Assembly (NCBI RefSeq): GCF_004634195.1
Contig: NZ_SKBP01000015.1
Coordinates: 1 to 49,405 of the forward strand
DNA from: Flavobacterium salilacus subsp. salilacus
Lineage (GTDB): Bacteria; Bacteroidota; Bacteroidia; Flavobacteriales; Flavobacteriaceae
DNA: 49,405 nucleotides
Reading direction: 5' to 3'
Shown: one piece after another, positions 32,583 through 41,336 of the stretch
Layout: every line of letters begins with the position of its first letter
Numbering within the stretch: position 1 is the stretch's first letter
Position numbers and translations under genes: made by a program
The notes under the pieces: generated by a model
Told to the model about the DNA's origin: nothing
The model's database searches: none
The model's input: the letters and a program-made list of their open reading frames with translations, nothing else

Positions 32583-35500
32583 ATGAAAACAATGTATCAA
32601 AAGTTCTTACTTTTATTACTTATGTTGCCTTTAAGTGTACTCGCCCAGAGCACATTAAGCGGTAATGTGAGTGATAGTACTACCGGGCAGCCCATTCCGG
32701 GAGTAAATGTAATAATAGAGGGCACTACTAACGGTACCACTACTGATATGGATGGTAGCTATACTCTTACCAACGTAAATATGGGTAACCGTATAGTATT
32801 CAGCTTTATAGGCTTTGCGGAACAAACAGTAGAATATACAGGGCAAAGTACTATAGACATAGTGTTGCAGGAAGATGCCACACAGCTTCAGGAAGTAGTA
32901 GTTATAGGTTATGGTACTACAACCAAAAGAGATGCTACGGGATCGCTTACAACGGTGAATACCGACGAATTTAATAAAGGAGCTATTACTACTGCCGACC
33001 AGTTGCTTACAGGTAGAGCTCCGGGTGTAAGGATTACCAGTGCGGGCGGGCAGCCCGATGCTGCACCAAACATCAGGATTCGTGGAGGAAGCTCGTTAGG
33101 CGCGCAAAATAGCCCGCTTATTATAATAGATGGTGTACCCTTAGATTTTGTAAACCCTGCGGGTGTAAATAACCCATTATCATTAGTTAACCCTAACGAT
33201 ATTGAGTCGTTTACAGTTCTAAAAGATGCTTCTGCAACGGCTATTTACGGTTCGAGAGCATCTAATGGTGTAATTATTATCACTACTAAAAAAGGGACAT
33301 CGGGAGCACCGCAATTTAACTATAACGCAAGCGTAGGTTTTGGTAAAGCTACCGATCTTATTGATGTAATGGACGGACCAACTTTTTCAAGGTTTATAAG
33401 AGAATATCATCCTGAATTTACAAATTATTTAGGTATAGACGATCCTACTACGGATGCAGTAGATAACCCAGCCACAGAAGAAATTGAAGGCAGGATATTA
33501 TCTAACACCAAGTGGCAGGATGAAATATTAAGAGATATTTTCTTTACAGACCATAATTTTAGCGCACGTGCTAACCTGTTTGGCAAAGTTCCTGCTCGTG
33601 CCTCTGTAGGATATACTAAAAATGAAGGAGCTGTAAAAACAAACGACTATGAGCGCTATACTGCTTCGGTTAAACTAACTCCTACATTTTTAGACGATCA
33701 TTTAAAAGTAGATGTTAATGCCAAAGGGCTTTGGGTAGAGAAAAATACAGTTGATGAGGGTGGCGCTATTGCAGGTTCTTTAAATATGGATCCTACAAAA
33801 CCGGTATATACTACTGCTGATACTAACAATTTTGGAGGATATTATCAAAACACCAACGTGTCTGACCCTTTAGATCCGGACGGACAGTATAACCCTGTTA
33901 ACCTTTTGAATGAAAGAAGAAGACCGGAACAGGTTAATAAATTGATAGGTAACGTACAGTTTGATTATAAAATGCATTTCCTTCCGGAACTGAAAGCTAT
34001 ATTAAACTTAGGTGTAGAAGCTTCGCGTGCTAACATATTGGAAGAGTTTGGTGAATTTGCACTTGCTTCTTACCAAAGAGATAACGATAACAACAGTTGG
34101 GTCTTTAATCCGGGAGTAAATTACAGAGAAACACAGCACATTACTAACAAATTGATGGATGCTTATTTATCTTACACTAAAAACTTTACTACGGGTGCTG
34201 TTACAAGAGTTGATGCTCAGGCGGGTCACTCCTACCAAAGTTTTGTAAACGACGGATATAAAACTATTTACCAGTACAATATAGACTCCGGTTTAAGAGA
34301 AGTAAGGGTAAACGACCAAAACCCAAATAACAGATATTATAACAAAACTGTACTGGAATCATTCTTCGGTCGTGCCAATGTAGATTTGTTTGATAAATAC
34401 TTATTCACTTTCACATTAAGGGCAGATGGTTCTTCATTATTTAAAGAAGGTGAACGCTGGGGTTACTTCCCTGCGGCGGCTGTAGCCTGGAGAATAACTG
34501 ATGAAGCGTTTTTAAAAGACAGTAAAGTAGTTAATAATTTAAAACTGCGGTTAGGTGTGGGGCAAACAGGGCAACAGGATATTACTAGTATTCAAGGCTA
34601 TTACCCAACATCGGCAATTTTTAGCCCGGGTGACCCTAACAGCCAGTACCTGCCGGGTGCTAACACATACAGTGCTAACCCTTTTAATGATAAACTGAAA
34701 TGGGAAGTTACCACTACTTATAATGCCGGTATCGACTTCTCTTTCTTTAAAGACGAGTTCCTTTCGGGTAGTGTAGATGTGTATAAAAAAGTTACCGACG
34801 AACTACTTGTAAGAACGTTTGTACCACCCGGGCAGTACCTTACTAATGATATCACACAGAACATAGGTTCTATGGAAAATTCAGGTATAGAAGTAGATCT
34901 TAAATTAAATCTTATCAATACTGATGATATACATTGGGATGTTTTAGGTAACTTTGCCTATAACTTTGGCGAAGTAACTGATCTTAAAAATGTTACTACT
35001 ATAGATGCTGGCGGAACACTACCTGTAAGTACAGGTTCAAACCTTGCTCGCCACAACGTAGGATCTCAACCCTACTCTGCATACGTTTTTGAGCAGCTTT
35101 ACGATGTCGAAGGCAATGTTATACCCGGCGCATTTAGAGACCGTAACCAGGATGGTGTAATTACTAATGATGACAGGTACTTTAAAACTCTCAACCCTAA
35201 CTGGACGTTCGGTTTTGCTACGAATTTCAATTATAAAAAATTCGACCTTTCTGCCAACTTCCATGGGCAGTTCGACGGACAGGTTTATAACGCTGTTAAA
35301 CTTCAGGGCGGATGGGTAAACAGAGCTTTACCAAACAACACCAACAGCCTTAGTAACGTTCTTGATTTTTATAGTGGTGCTGCCGACCCGCGTTTTGAAA
35401 CAATTAACGGAAACATACCATTTTCTGACTACTACCTGGAAAGTGCAGCATTCTTGAGATGTGATAACATTACACTTGGATACAGATTTGATAAAATCAT

Positions 35501-35654
35501 GGAATCGGCTTCTTTACGTGTATATGCTACTGTAAACAATGCTTTCCTTATTACTGAGTATTCAGGTCAGGATCCGGAAAACTTTGGAGCTATTGATAAC
35601 AACTTTTATCCACGTCCCAGGATTTACAGCTTTGGTGTAAACCTTGACTTTTAA
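32583..35654 (+). CDS. susC: SusC-like TonB-dependent outer-membrane transporter
   Basis: 1,023 residues, the normal SusC length. Signal peptide 1-21 (SVLAQ), a carboxypeptidase-regulatory-like domain (~24-97: LSGNVSDSTTGQPIPGVNV), the TonB-box region EVVVIGYGTTTKRDATGSL (104-122), a plug domain, then the beta-barrel ending in NLDF with the C-terminal Phe used for barrel insertion. It imports malto-oligosaccharides through the outer membrane with energy from TonB, with SusD as the lid. It is the first gene of the plus-strand arm; SusD follows at once. Putative LacI operators and the shared 17-bp element lie upstream. Confidence 0.95.
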   Translation: MKTMYQKFLLLLLMLPLSVLAQSTLSGNVSDSTTGQPIPGVNVIIEGTTNGTTTDMDGSYTLTNVNMGNRIVFSFIGFAEQTVEYTGQSTIDIVLQEDATQLQEVVVIGYGTTTKRDATGSLTTVNTDEFNKGAITTADQLLTGRAPGVRITSAGGQPDAAPNIRIRGGSSLGAQNSPLIIIDGVPLDFVNPAGVNNPLSLVNPNDIESFTVLKDASATAIYGSRASNGVIIITTKKGTSGAPQFNYNASVGFGKATDLIDVMDGPTFSRFIREYHPEFTNYLGIDDPTTDAVDNPATEEIEGRILSNTKWQDEILRDIFFTDHNFSARANLFGKVPARASVGYTKNEGAVKTNDYERYTASVKLTPTFLDDHLKVDVNAKGLWVEKNTVDEGGAIAGSLNMDPTKPVYTTADTNNFGGYYQNTNVSDPLDPDGQYNPVNLLNERRRPEQVNKLIGNVQFDYKMHFLPELKAILNLGVEASRANILEEFGEFALASYQRDNDNNSWVFNPGVNYRETQHITNKLMDAYLSYTKNFTTGAVTRVDAQAGHSYQSFVNDGYKTIYQYNIDSGLREVRVNDQNPNNRYYNKTVLESFFGRANVDLFDKYLFTFTLRADGSSLFKEGERWGYFPAAAVAWRITDEAFLKDSKVVNNLKLRLGVGQTGQQDITSIQGYYPTSAIFSPGDPNSQYLPGANTYSANPFNDKLKWEVTTTYNAGIDFSFFKDEFLSGSVDVYKKVTDELLVRTFVPPGQYLTNDITQNIGSMENSGIEVDLKLNLINTDDIHWDVLGNFAYNFGEVTDLKNVTTIDAGGTLPVSTGSNLARHNVGSQPYSAYVFEQLYDVEGNVIPGAFRDRNQDGVITNDDRYFKTLNPNWTFGFATNFNYKKFDLSANFHGQFDGQVYNAVKLQGGWVNRALPNNTNSLSNVLDFYSGAADPRFETINGNIPFSDYYLESAAFLRCDNITLGYRFDKIMESASLRVYATVNNAFLITEYSGQDPENFGAIDNNFYPRPRIYSFGVNLDF

Positions 35655-35671
35655 TAAAAAATAAATTGAAT

Positions 35672-37222
35672 ATGAAAAGTTTTAATAAAAAGATAATTTT
35701 AGGAATAAGCGCTTTAGTTCTGCTATTCTTTGCTTCCTGTACGGATGATTTGAATACTGAACCTAAAGTTGAATTATCGCTCGAAAACCTTTTGGCAAAA
35801 GACCCTAACGCCATACAGGGCTTACTGTCTAAAATGTATGGAACTTTTGCCCTTTCAGGTCCTAACGGACCGGGAAGTTCTGACATTAGCGGGCCTGACC
35901 CGGGAGAAACGGCTTTCCTGAGGAGTATTATAAACCTACAGGATTTTACTGCTGACGGTATGAAGAACCGTTGGGGCGATGACGGACTTGACCAGCTTAC
36001 CACTACGTCTAACTGGGACTCTAACAACAAATTCTTCAGATATTTGTATGACAGGGTATATTATATAGTACCGCAAACTACCAATATTATTCTTGCATTA
36101 GAATCTGTTGAGGTTGAAGATGAAGAGCAAATTGTAAGCGAACTTCGTTTTATAAGAGCACTTGCTTACTACTACATGATAGACTGTTTTGGTAAAGGCG
36201 TTATTGTAAACGAAACCAACTATGGTAATACTACTCCGCTACCTGAAGCGTCAAGACAGGAACTTTTTGAATATGTAGAAAGCGAACTGCTTGCTATAGA
36301 GCCTGATATGCCGGCTTCTAACTCATACGGCAGAGCAAATAAAGCTGTAGTGCGCATGCTGTTAGCCAAACTCTATCTGAATGCAGAAGTATATACAGGG
36401 GCAGCACGCTACAATGATGCATTAAATTATTCAGGTTTAGTAATTAACGAAGGTGGTTACACGCTGGTAAATGACTTTGTAAGCCTGTTTTCGGCAGATA
36501 ATGATAACTCAACAGAAATTATTTTCCCGCTTATTGCTGACCCGGTTGTGAGCCAAAGTTTTGGTAACACTACTTATATAGTAAACGGTTCGTTAAGTAC
36601 AGAGACAATGCCGTTAGCACAGTTTGGCGCTACGGAAGGATGGACAGGACACAGAGCAACCAAAGCATGGTATTCGCTGTTTGGCGACCTGGAAACCTCT
36701 ACTGACGAGAGAGCGGAGCTTTTCTGGACAGAAGGACATAATTATGAAATGGAAGACTATAAAGCATGGGCAGACGGTTATCCTTCTACAAAATTCAGAA
36801 ACAGTAGTTATAGCGGTACAACCATTGCTACCTCTTTCTCTCCTACCGATTTCCCGCTATACAGGCTTGCCGATGCATACCTTATGTATGCCGAGTGTGT
36901 ATTGCGAGGTGGCGGAGGCAACCAGGCAGAGGCTTTAAATTATGTAAACTTAGTAAGAAGCAGATCGAATGCTACTGAAATTTCAGCCTCTGAACTTACT
37001 CTTGATTTTATTCTTGATGAAAGAGCAAGAGAACTTAACCTTGAAGGTCACAGAAGATCAGACCTTATCCGTTTCGGTAAATTCTCAGGCGGAACTTATT
37101 TATGGCCTTGGAAAGGTAATGATGTAAATGGCACATCTATCTCGGCTGACTATAGGTTATTCCCAATTCCTGCTAATGCATTACAGTCAAATCCAAACTT
37201 AACTCAAAACCCAGGTTACTAA
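35672..37222 (+). CDS. susD: SusD-like starch-binding outer-membrane lipoprotein
   Basis: 516 residues from the ATG at 35672; the frame extends two codons to a TTG at 35666, which is less likely. The lipoprotein signal ends LLFFASC with Cys23, followed by TDDLNTEP, a surface-export context. SusD/RagB features are seen: an N-terminal helical part (NLLAKDPNAIQGLLSKMYGTF), TPR-like helices (RFIRALAYYYMIDCFGKG), and a C-terminal family block (FPLYRLADAYLMYAECVLRGG, ILDERARELNLEGHRRSDLIRFGKF, LFPIPANALQSNPNLTQNPGY). It binds maltodextrin and closes over SusC. It starts 17 bases past susC. Confidence 0.95.
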   Translation: MKSFNKKIILGISALVLLFFASCTDDLNTEPKVELSLENLLAKDPNAIQGLLSKMYGTFALSGPNGPGSSDISGPDPGETAFLRSIINLQDFTADGMKNRWGDDGLDQLTTTSNWDSNNKFFRYLYDRVYYIVPQTTNIILALESVEVEDEEQIVSELRFIRALAYYYMIDCFGKGVIVNETNYGNTTPLPEASRQELFEYVESELLAIEPDMPASNSYGRANKAVVRMLLAKLYLNAEVYTGAARYNDALNYSGLVINEGGYTLVNDFVSLFSADNDNSTEIIFPLIADPVVSQSFGNTTYIVNGSLSTETMPLAQFGATEGWTGHRATKAWYSLFGDLETSTDERAELFWTEGHNYEMEDYKAWADGYPSTKFRNSSYSGTTIATSFSPTDFPLYRLADAYLMYAECVLRGGGGNQAEALNYVNLVRSRSNATEISASELTLDFILDERARELNLEGHRRSDLIRFGKFSGGTYLWPWKGNDVNGTSISADYRLFPIPANALQSNPNLTQNPGY

Positions 37223-37238
37223 TTTTAAAACTCAAAAA

Positions 37239-38381
37239 ATGAAAAAAATATTTAATTTATCAATCCTTACATTATTGTTTTTATCAATAATGTCGTGTTC
37301 TACAGACGATAATCAGATTGTTGTAGAGCAATCAACAGATCCGGTTCTTGTAGCCCCGGCAGAAGGTGCTAACATTACTATTAACCCTAACGCCCTTGAA
37401 GCACAAACCCTTACCCTTGTTTGGGATCATGCTGCATATAGCGTGGAAACAGAAATAGATTATGCAATAGAAATGGCTGTTGCCGGTACTGATTTTGCCA
37501 CTCCGTTGGCTTTACCGTCAACTACAAACCGTTTTTACAACTTTACGGGTGACGAACTGAAAAAAAGGCTTACCAACGCTACTGATGATACAAATCTACC
37601 CGGACTGGGGCTTAGCGACGAAGAAAATGCTATGATAGAAGTAAGAATTACTGCAACTATAGGCGATAATAGCGATCTTCCTATGGTTTCCAACATACTT
37701 CCGCTTACAATAGTGTTCGGCACAGGTGAAGTTATAGTAGAACCTACAGAACCTGTACTGTTTTTAGTTGGTGCGCCACAGGCATATTACGGTCTTAATG
37801 CATGGGATAATACTACTGCAATACCAATGCGATATATTGGCGATGGTACTACAATGGTATTTGAAGCCTATGTAAAAGTAGCTGCTGCTGACGGATTTAA
37901 ATTCATTGGCGAGCAAGGTACTTGGGATAACGGAAACTATGGTACTATAGATGGCGCTCAGGATGGTAACCTACATAATGACGGCGGTAGCGGCGATATT
38001 AAAGTTGCTGAAACTGACGGCGACGGACAATATTATGTATGGGTTGACATCGATAACCTTGAGTATAAATTTGTAAAAATGGAATGGGGCATTATTGGAG
38101 CAGCAACACCGGGAGGCTGGGATAATGAAACACCCATGACATACGATTTTGCTTCTAACACATGGTCTATAAGTGCAACATTAACCGCAGATGAAATGAA
38201 ATTTAGGTCTGCTAATACGGGTAACTTCATAGCAAGTGATCCTTGGAAATTTAACATCGGAAATAGTGATCCAATGGTAACTTACGATCCTAGTGCACCA
38301 AACTTCTCAGTAAGCGCAGGTCCTCATGACATTGAACTTATTGTGAACTTTGACGGTACTGCTACAGCTAGCGGACTTTAA
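37239..38381 (+). CDS. SusE-like starch-binding lipoprotein
   Basis: 380 residues. Lipoprotein signal ending LSIMSC followed by STDDNQ. An N-terminal SusE-type domain (~35-165: EGANITINPNALEAQTLTLVWDH) is followed by two starch-binding modules of the SusE/F type (~175-275 and ~278-380) with conserved Trp, Asp and Gly, e.g. GAPQAYYGLNAWDN and GAATPGGWDNETPM. It should sit on the cell surface next to SusCD and hold starch. It starts 16 bases past susD and is followed by a strong hairpin (38398-38421), so expression of the downstream amylases may be lower. Confidence 0.92.
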   Translation: MKKIFNLSILTLLFLSIMSCSTDDNQIVVEQSTDPVLVAPAEGANITINPNALEAQTLTLVWDHAAYSVETEIDYAIEMAVAGTDFATPLALPSTTNRFYNFTGDELKKRLTNATDDTNLPGLGLSDEENAMIEVRITATIGDNSDLPMVSNILPLTIVFGTGEVIVEPTEPVLFLVGAPQAYYGLNAWDNTTAIPMRYIGDGTTMVFEAYVKVAAADGFKFIGEQGTWDNGNYGTIDGAQDGNLHNDGGSGDIKVAETDGDGQYYVWVDIDNLEYKFVKMEWGIIGAATPGGWDNETPMTYDFASNTWSISATLTADEMKFRSANTGNFIASDPWKFNIGNSDPMVTYDPSAPNFSVSAGPHDIELIVNFDGTATASGL

Positions 38382-38397
38382 TAAACAATACCCTAAA

Positions 38398-38421
38398 GGC
38401 TGGCGTAAAGCCAGCCTTTTT
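38398..38421 (+). terminator. Intra-operon hairpin with T-run after the susE-like gene
   Basis: GGCTGGC (38398-38404) and GCCAGCC (38410-38416) pair around GTAAA and are followed by TTTTT. The amylase ATG is only 14 bases beyond, so this is either a partial terminator or an mRNA-end stabiliser. Confidence 0.75.
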
Positions 38422-38434
38422 ATATTTAATTACT

Positions 38435-41245
38435 ATGAAAAAATTTACTATTCTATTTTTACTACTAAGCTTTGCAGGCTTTGCACAGGTAACCACTACC
38501 CCCACGCCTGCTATAGCAACTGCGCCCGTAACATTAAACTTTAATAAAGCAGGTACCGGGCTTGCCGGTTACAATGGTACTGTTTATGCCCACATAGGTT
38601 TAACCGTTGATGGCACTCAGTGGCAATATGTTATAGGCAACTGGGGTGCAAATACGGTACAGCCGGCACTCACAAATATTTCGGGCAATAACTATACATT
38701 ACAATTAAGCCCCGATTTATATACTTATTTCGGCGTACCTACTACAAGCACTATAACACAAATATGTGTAGTTTTCAGGAGTGCTGCTGAACCTTATCAG
38801 CAAACACAGGATTATTTTATAAACGTTGGTTCTTTTCAGGTAAACCTTACTGCTCCACAAGATGGCAGCACAACGTTACTAAGCTCCGGCGGTTCATTAA
38901 ACATCACCGCTACTAATACAGGCGGTAATGCTAACTACACACTAATGTCAAACGGCGCAACCGTTAACAGCAGTAATGGTGTATCAAGCTATTCTTTTAA
39001 TCATACCAATATCACATCAAACCAAAACTACGAGTTAGTAGTTACACAGGGCGGTAATACTATAACAAAAAACTTCTCGGCAGTAGTTAACCCTAATACC
39101 GTTACACAGGCTATGCCTGCAGGAGTGAGAGACGGTATAAACTATAACAATGCCGATGCTACAAAAGCAACATTAGTGCTAAACGCTCCGTATAAAGACT
39201 ATGTGTATGTTGCCGGAAGTTTTAATAACTGGCAGCCCACATCGGCCTATGCCATGAAAAAAGACGGTGCTACAGGTAAGTATTGGTTAGAAATTACAGG
39301 ACTTACACCCGGCGAAATAAATACTTTCCAGTACTGGGTGGTAGATGAAACACCTTTTACCAACTCGCCTGCAATGGTTAAAACAGCAGACCCTTTCTCT
39401 ACCTTGGTATTATCTCCGTATGATGACCCATATATTGATGCTGCTACCTACCCTAACCTGCCTGCCTACCCTGCAGGACAGTCTTTTGAAGTATCAGTAC
39501 TGCAAACAGCACAACCCGCCTATAACTGGCAGGTTACCAATTTTGAAAAACCGGAGAAAGAAGATCTTATTATATACGAACTTGTAATAAGAGATTTTAA
39601 CCAACAAAAAACATGGGAATCGCTTACAAACCAACTTGAATATTTAAGAGACCTCAATATAAACGCCATAGAGATTATGCCTGTAATGGAGTTTGAGGGC
39701 AATATTTCCTGGGGCTATAATACAGCTTACCACTTGGCTTTAGACAAAGCCTATGGCACACAAGAATCTATGAAACAATTTATAGATGCCTGTCACCAAA
39801 ATGGTATTGCTGTAATACTGGACGTAGCGCTGAACCACGTTTACGGTCGGTCACCACTGGCACGCATGTGGGTAGATGACCCTGATGGTGATGGCTTTGG
39901 TAACACTACAACCGAAAACCCATACTGCAATGTTGTGCCTACACACTCTTATAGTGTGGGTACTGACTTGAATCATCAGTCGGAACTAACACAATATTAC
40001 ACGGAAAGAACTATTGAGTACTGGATGACCGAATTTAAAATTGACGGTTTCCGATGGGATCTTACCAAAGGATTTACACAAAACTGTACGGCAAACGACC
40101 AAAACTGTACTAATGCTTACCAAGCGGACAGGGTAGCTATACTAAAACAATATGCCGACTACCAGTGGGCTATAGACCCTGATTTTTATGTAATTTTTGA
40201 ACACTTAGGTGGTATTACGGAAGAAAAAGAATGGGCTGATTACCGCATTGACGAAGGTAAAGGTATTATGCTATGGGGTAAGTTTACCGATGCTTATAAC
40301 CAAAACAGTATGGGATATGCCGAAAACAGCAACTTTAACAGTATGGATTTTGAGAACAAAACTTTCCAGCAACCAAGACTGGTAGGCTATGCCGAAAGTC
40401 ATGATGAGGAAAGACTTATGTTTAAAAATCTTGCCTATGGTAATAGCTCAGGCAACTATGATGTAACCGAAATGGCTACCGCTCTTGACAGAATGAAAGC
40501 CGTAGGGGCAATACTATTTACCATACCCGGTCCTAAAATGTTATGGCAGTTTGGCGAACTTGGATATGAGTACAGCATTAACTACTGTGAAGATGGAACA
40601 ATTAATGACGGATGTCGTACTAACCCTAAGCCAATACCTTTTGAACTTGGCTATACGGGCGATGCTGACAGGATGGGAGTTTACAACACGTGGGCAGATA
40701 TTATAAAACTGCGTTTGAGCAACCCTGTATTCCACACCAATACATTTACTATAGACTCCGGCGACCTTACGCCAAGAATAGACATTTGGAATGACGACCT
40801 TGCGGATGGCGAGCTTAGCAGTATTATAGTACTTGCCAATTTTAATGTTACTGCGCAAACGGTAGATACCTTCTTCCCTACTACGGATGATTGGTATGAT
40901 TTGTTAAACCTGGATGCACCTATAAGCGGTACAGTAGCAAGCATTACTTTACAACCGGGTGAATTCAAAATTTTTGGTAACCAAGAAGCATTCCTGCATT
41001 CCGAAAATGTTACGGCACAAACAGTAGCCGCACTTTATCCTAACCCTGCAACAAGCAGTTTCAGTATAAATATACCTACGGAAAAAGTAGAAGTATATGC
41101 GCTGACAGGTCAGCTTATTAAAAAGTTCAGCGGGGCACCCGCAAATACTTCATTTGATATTGAAACACTGAACGATGGCATATATTTTGTAAAAATTACA
41201 GATGATGCCAACCGTGTAAGCACTATCAAAATGATTAAAAAATAA
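38435..41245 (+). CDS. T9SS-exported multidomain GH13 alpha-amylase family enzyme
   Basis: 936 residues. Signal peptide 1-17 (FAGFAQ). Residues ~20-125 form a CBM-like beta domain, ~130-225 an Ig-like domain, ~235-345 a CBM48/isoamylase-N-like domain (YVYVAGSFNNWQPTSAYAM), then the GH13 barrel: region I ILDVALNHV, II GFRWDLTK with Asp542, III VIFEHLGG with Glu589, IV YAESHDEER with Asp657. The C-terminus is a type A sorting domain (LYPNPATSSFSINI ... LNDGIYFVKITDD ... MIKK). It should degrade starch at the surface; the N-domain set suggests activity near branch points, which is inference. It is fourth in the susC operon. Confidence 0.93.
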   Translation: MKKFTILFLLLSFAGFAQVTTTPTPAIATAPVTLNFNKAGTGLAGYNGTVYAHIGLTVDGTQWQYVIGNWGANTVQPALTNISGNNYTLQLSPDLYTYFGVPTTSTITQICVVFRSAAEPYQQTQDYFINVGSFQVNLTAPQDGSTTLLSSGGSLNITATNTGGNANYTLMSNGATVNSSNGVSSYSFNHTNITSNQNYELVVTQGGNTITKNFSAVVNPNTVTQAMPAGVRDGINYNNADATKATLVLNAPYKDYVYVAGSFNNWQPTSAYAMKKDGATGKYWLEITGLTPGEINTFQYWVVDETPFTNSPAMVKTADPFSTLVLSPYDDPYIDAATYPNLPAYPAGQSFEVSVLQTAQPAYNWQVTNFEKPEKEDLIIYELVIRDFNQQKTWESLTNQLEYLRDLNINAIEIMPVMEFEGNISWGYNTAYHLALDKAYGTQESMKQFIDACHQNGIAVILDVALNHVYGRSPLARMWVDDPDGDGFGNTTTENPYCNVVPTHSYSVGTDLNHQSELTQYYTERTIEYWMTEFKIDGFRWDLTKGFTQNCTANDQNCTNAYQADRVAILKQYADYQWAIDPDFYVIFEHLGGITEEKEWADYRIDEGKGIMLWGKFTDAYNQNSMGYAENSNFNSMDFENKTFQQPRLVGYAESHDEERLMFKNLAYGNSSGNYDVTEMATALDRMKAVGAILFTIPGPKMLWQFGELGYEYSINYCEDGTINDGCRTNPKPIPFELGYTGDADRMGVYNTWADIIKLRLSNPVFHTNTFTIDSGDLTPRIDIWNDDLADGELSSIIVLANFNVTAQTVDTFFPTTDDWYDLLNLDAPISGTVASITLQPGEFKIFGNQEAFLHSENVTAQTVAALYPNPATSSFSINIPTEKVEVYALTGQLIKKFSGAPANTSFDIETLNDGIYFVKITDDANRVSTIKMIKK

Positions 41246-41281
41246 AGTTAGTTGAGTTAGTTTTTTTTTATGTTAATTTCC

Positions 41282-41312
41282 AAAAGACCTTCTATGGAAG
41301 GTCTTTTGTTCT
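41282..41312 (+). terminator. Intra-operon hairpin between the two exported amylase genes
   Basis: AAAAGACCTTC (41282-41292) and GAAGGTCTTTT (41297-41307) form an 11-bp perfect stem with loop TATG. The right side merges into a T-rich run. The next gene starts 25 bases later. Confidence 0.75.
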
Positions 41313-41336
41313 TTTACACTCAAATCAATAATAATT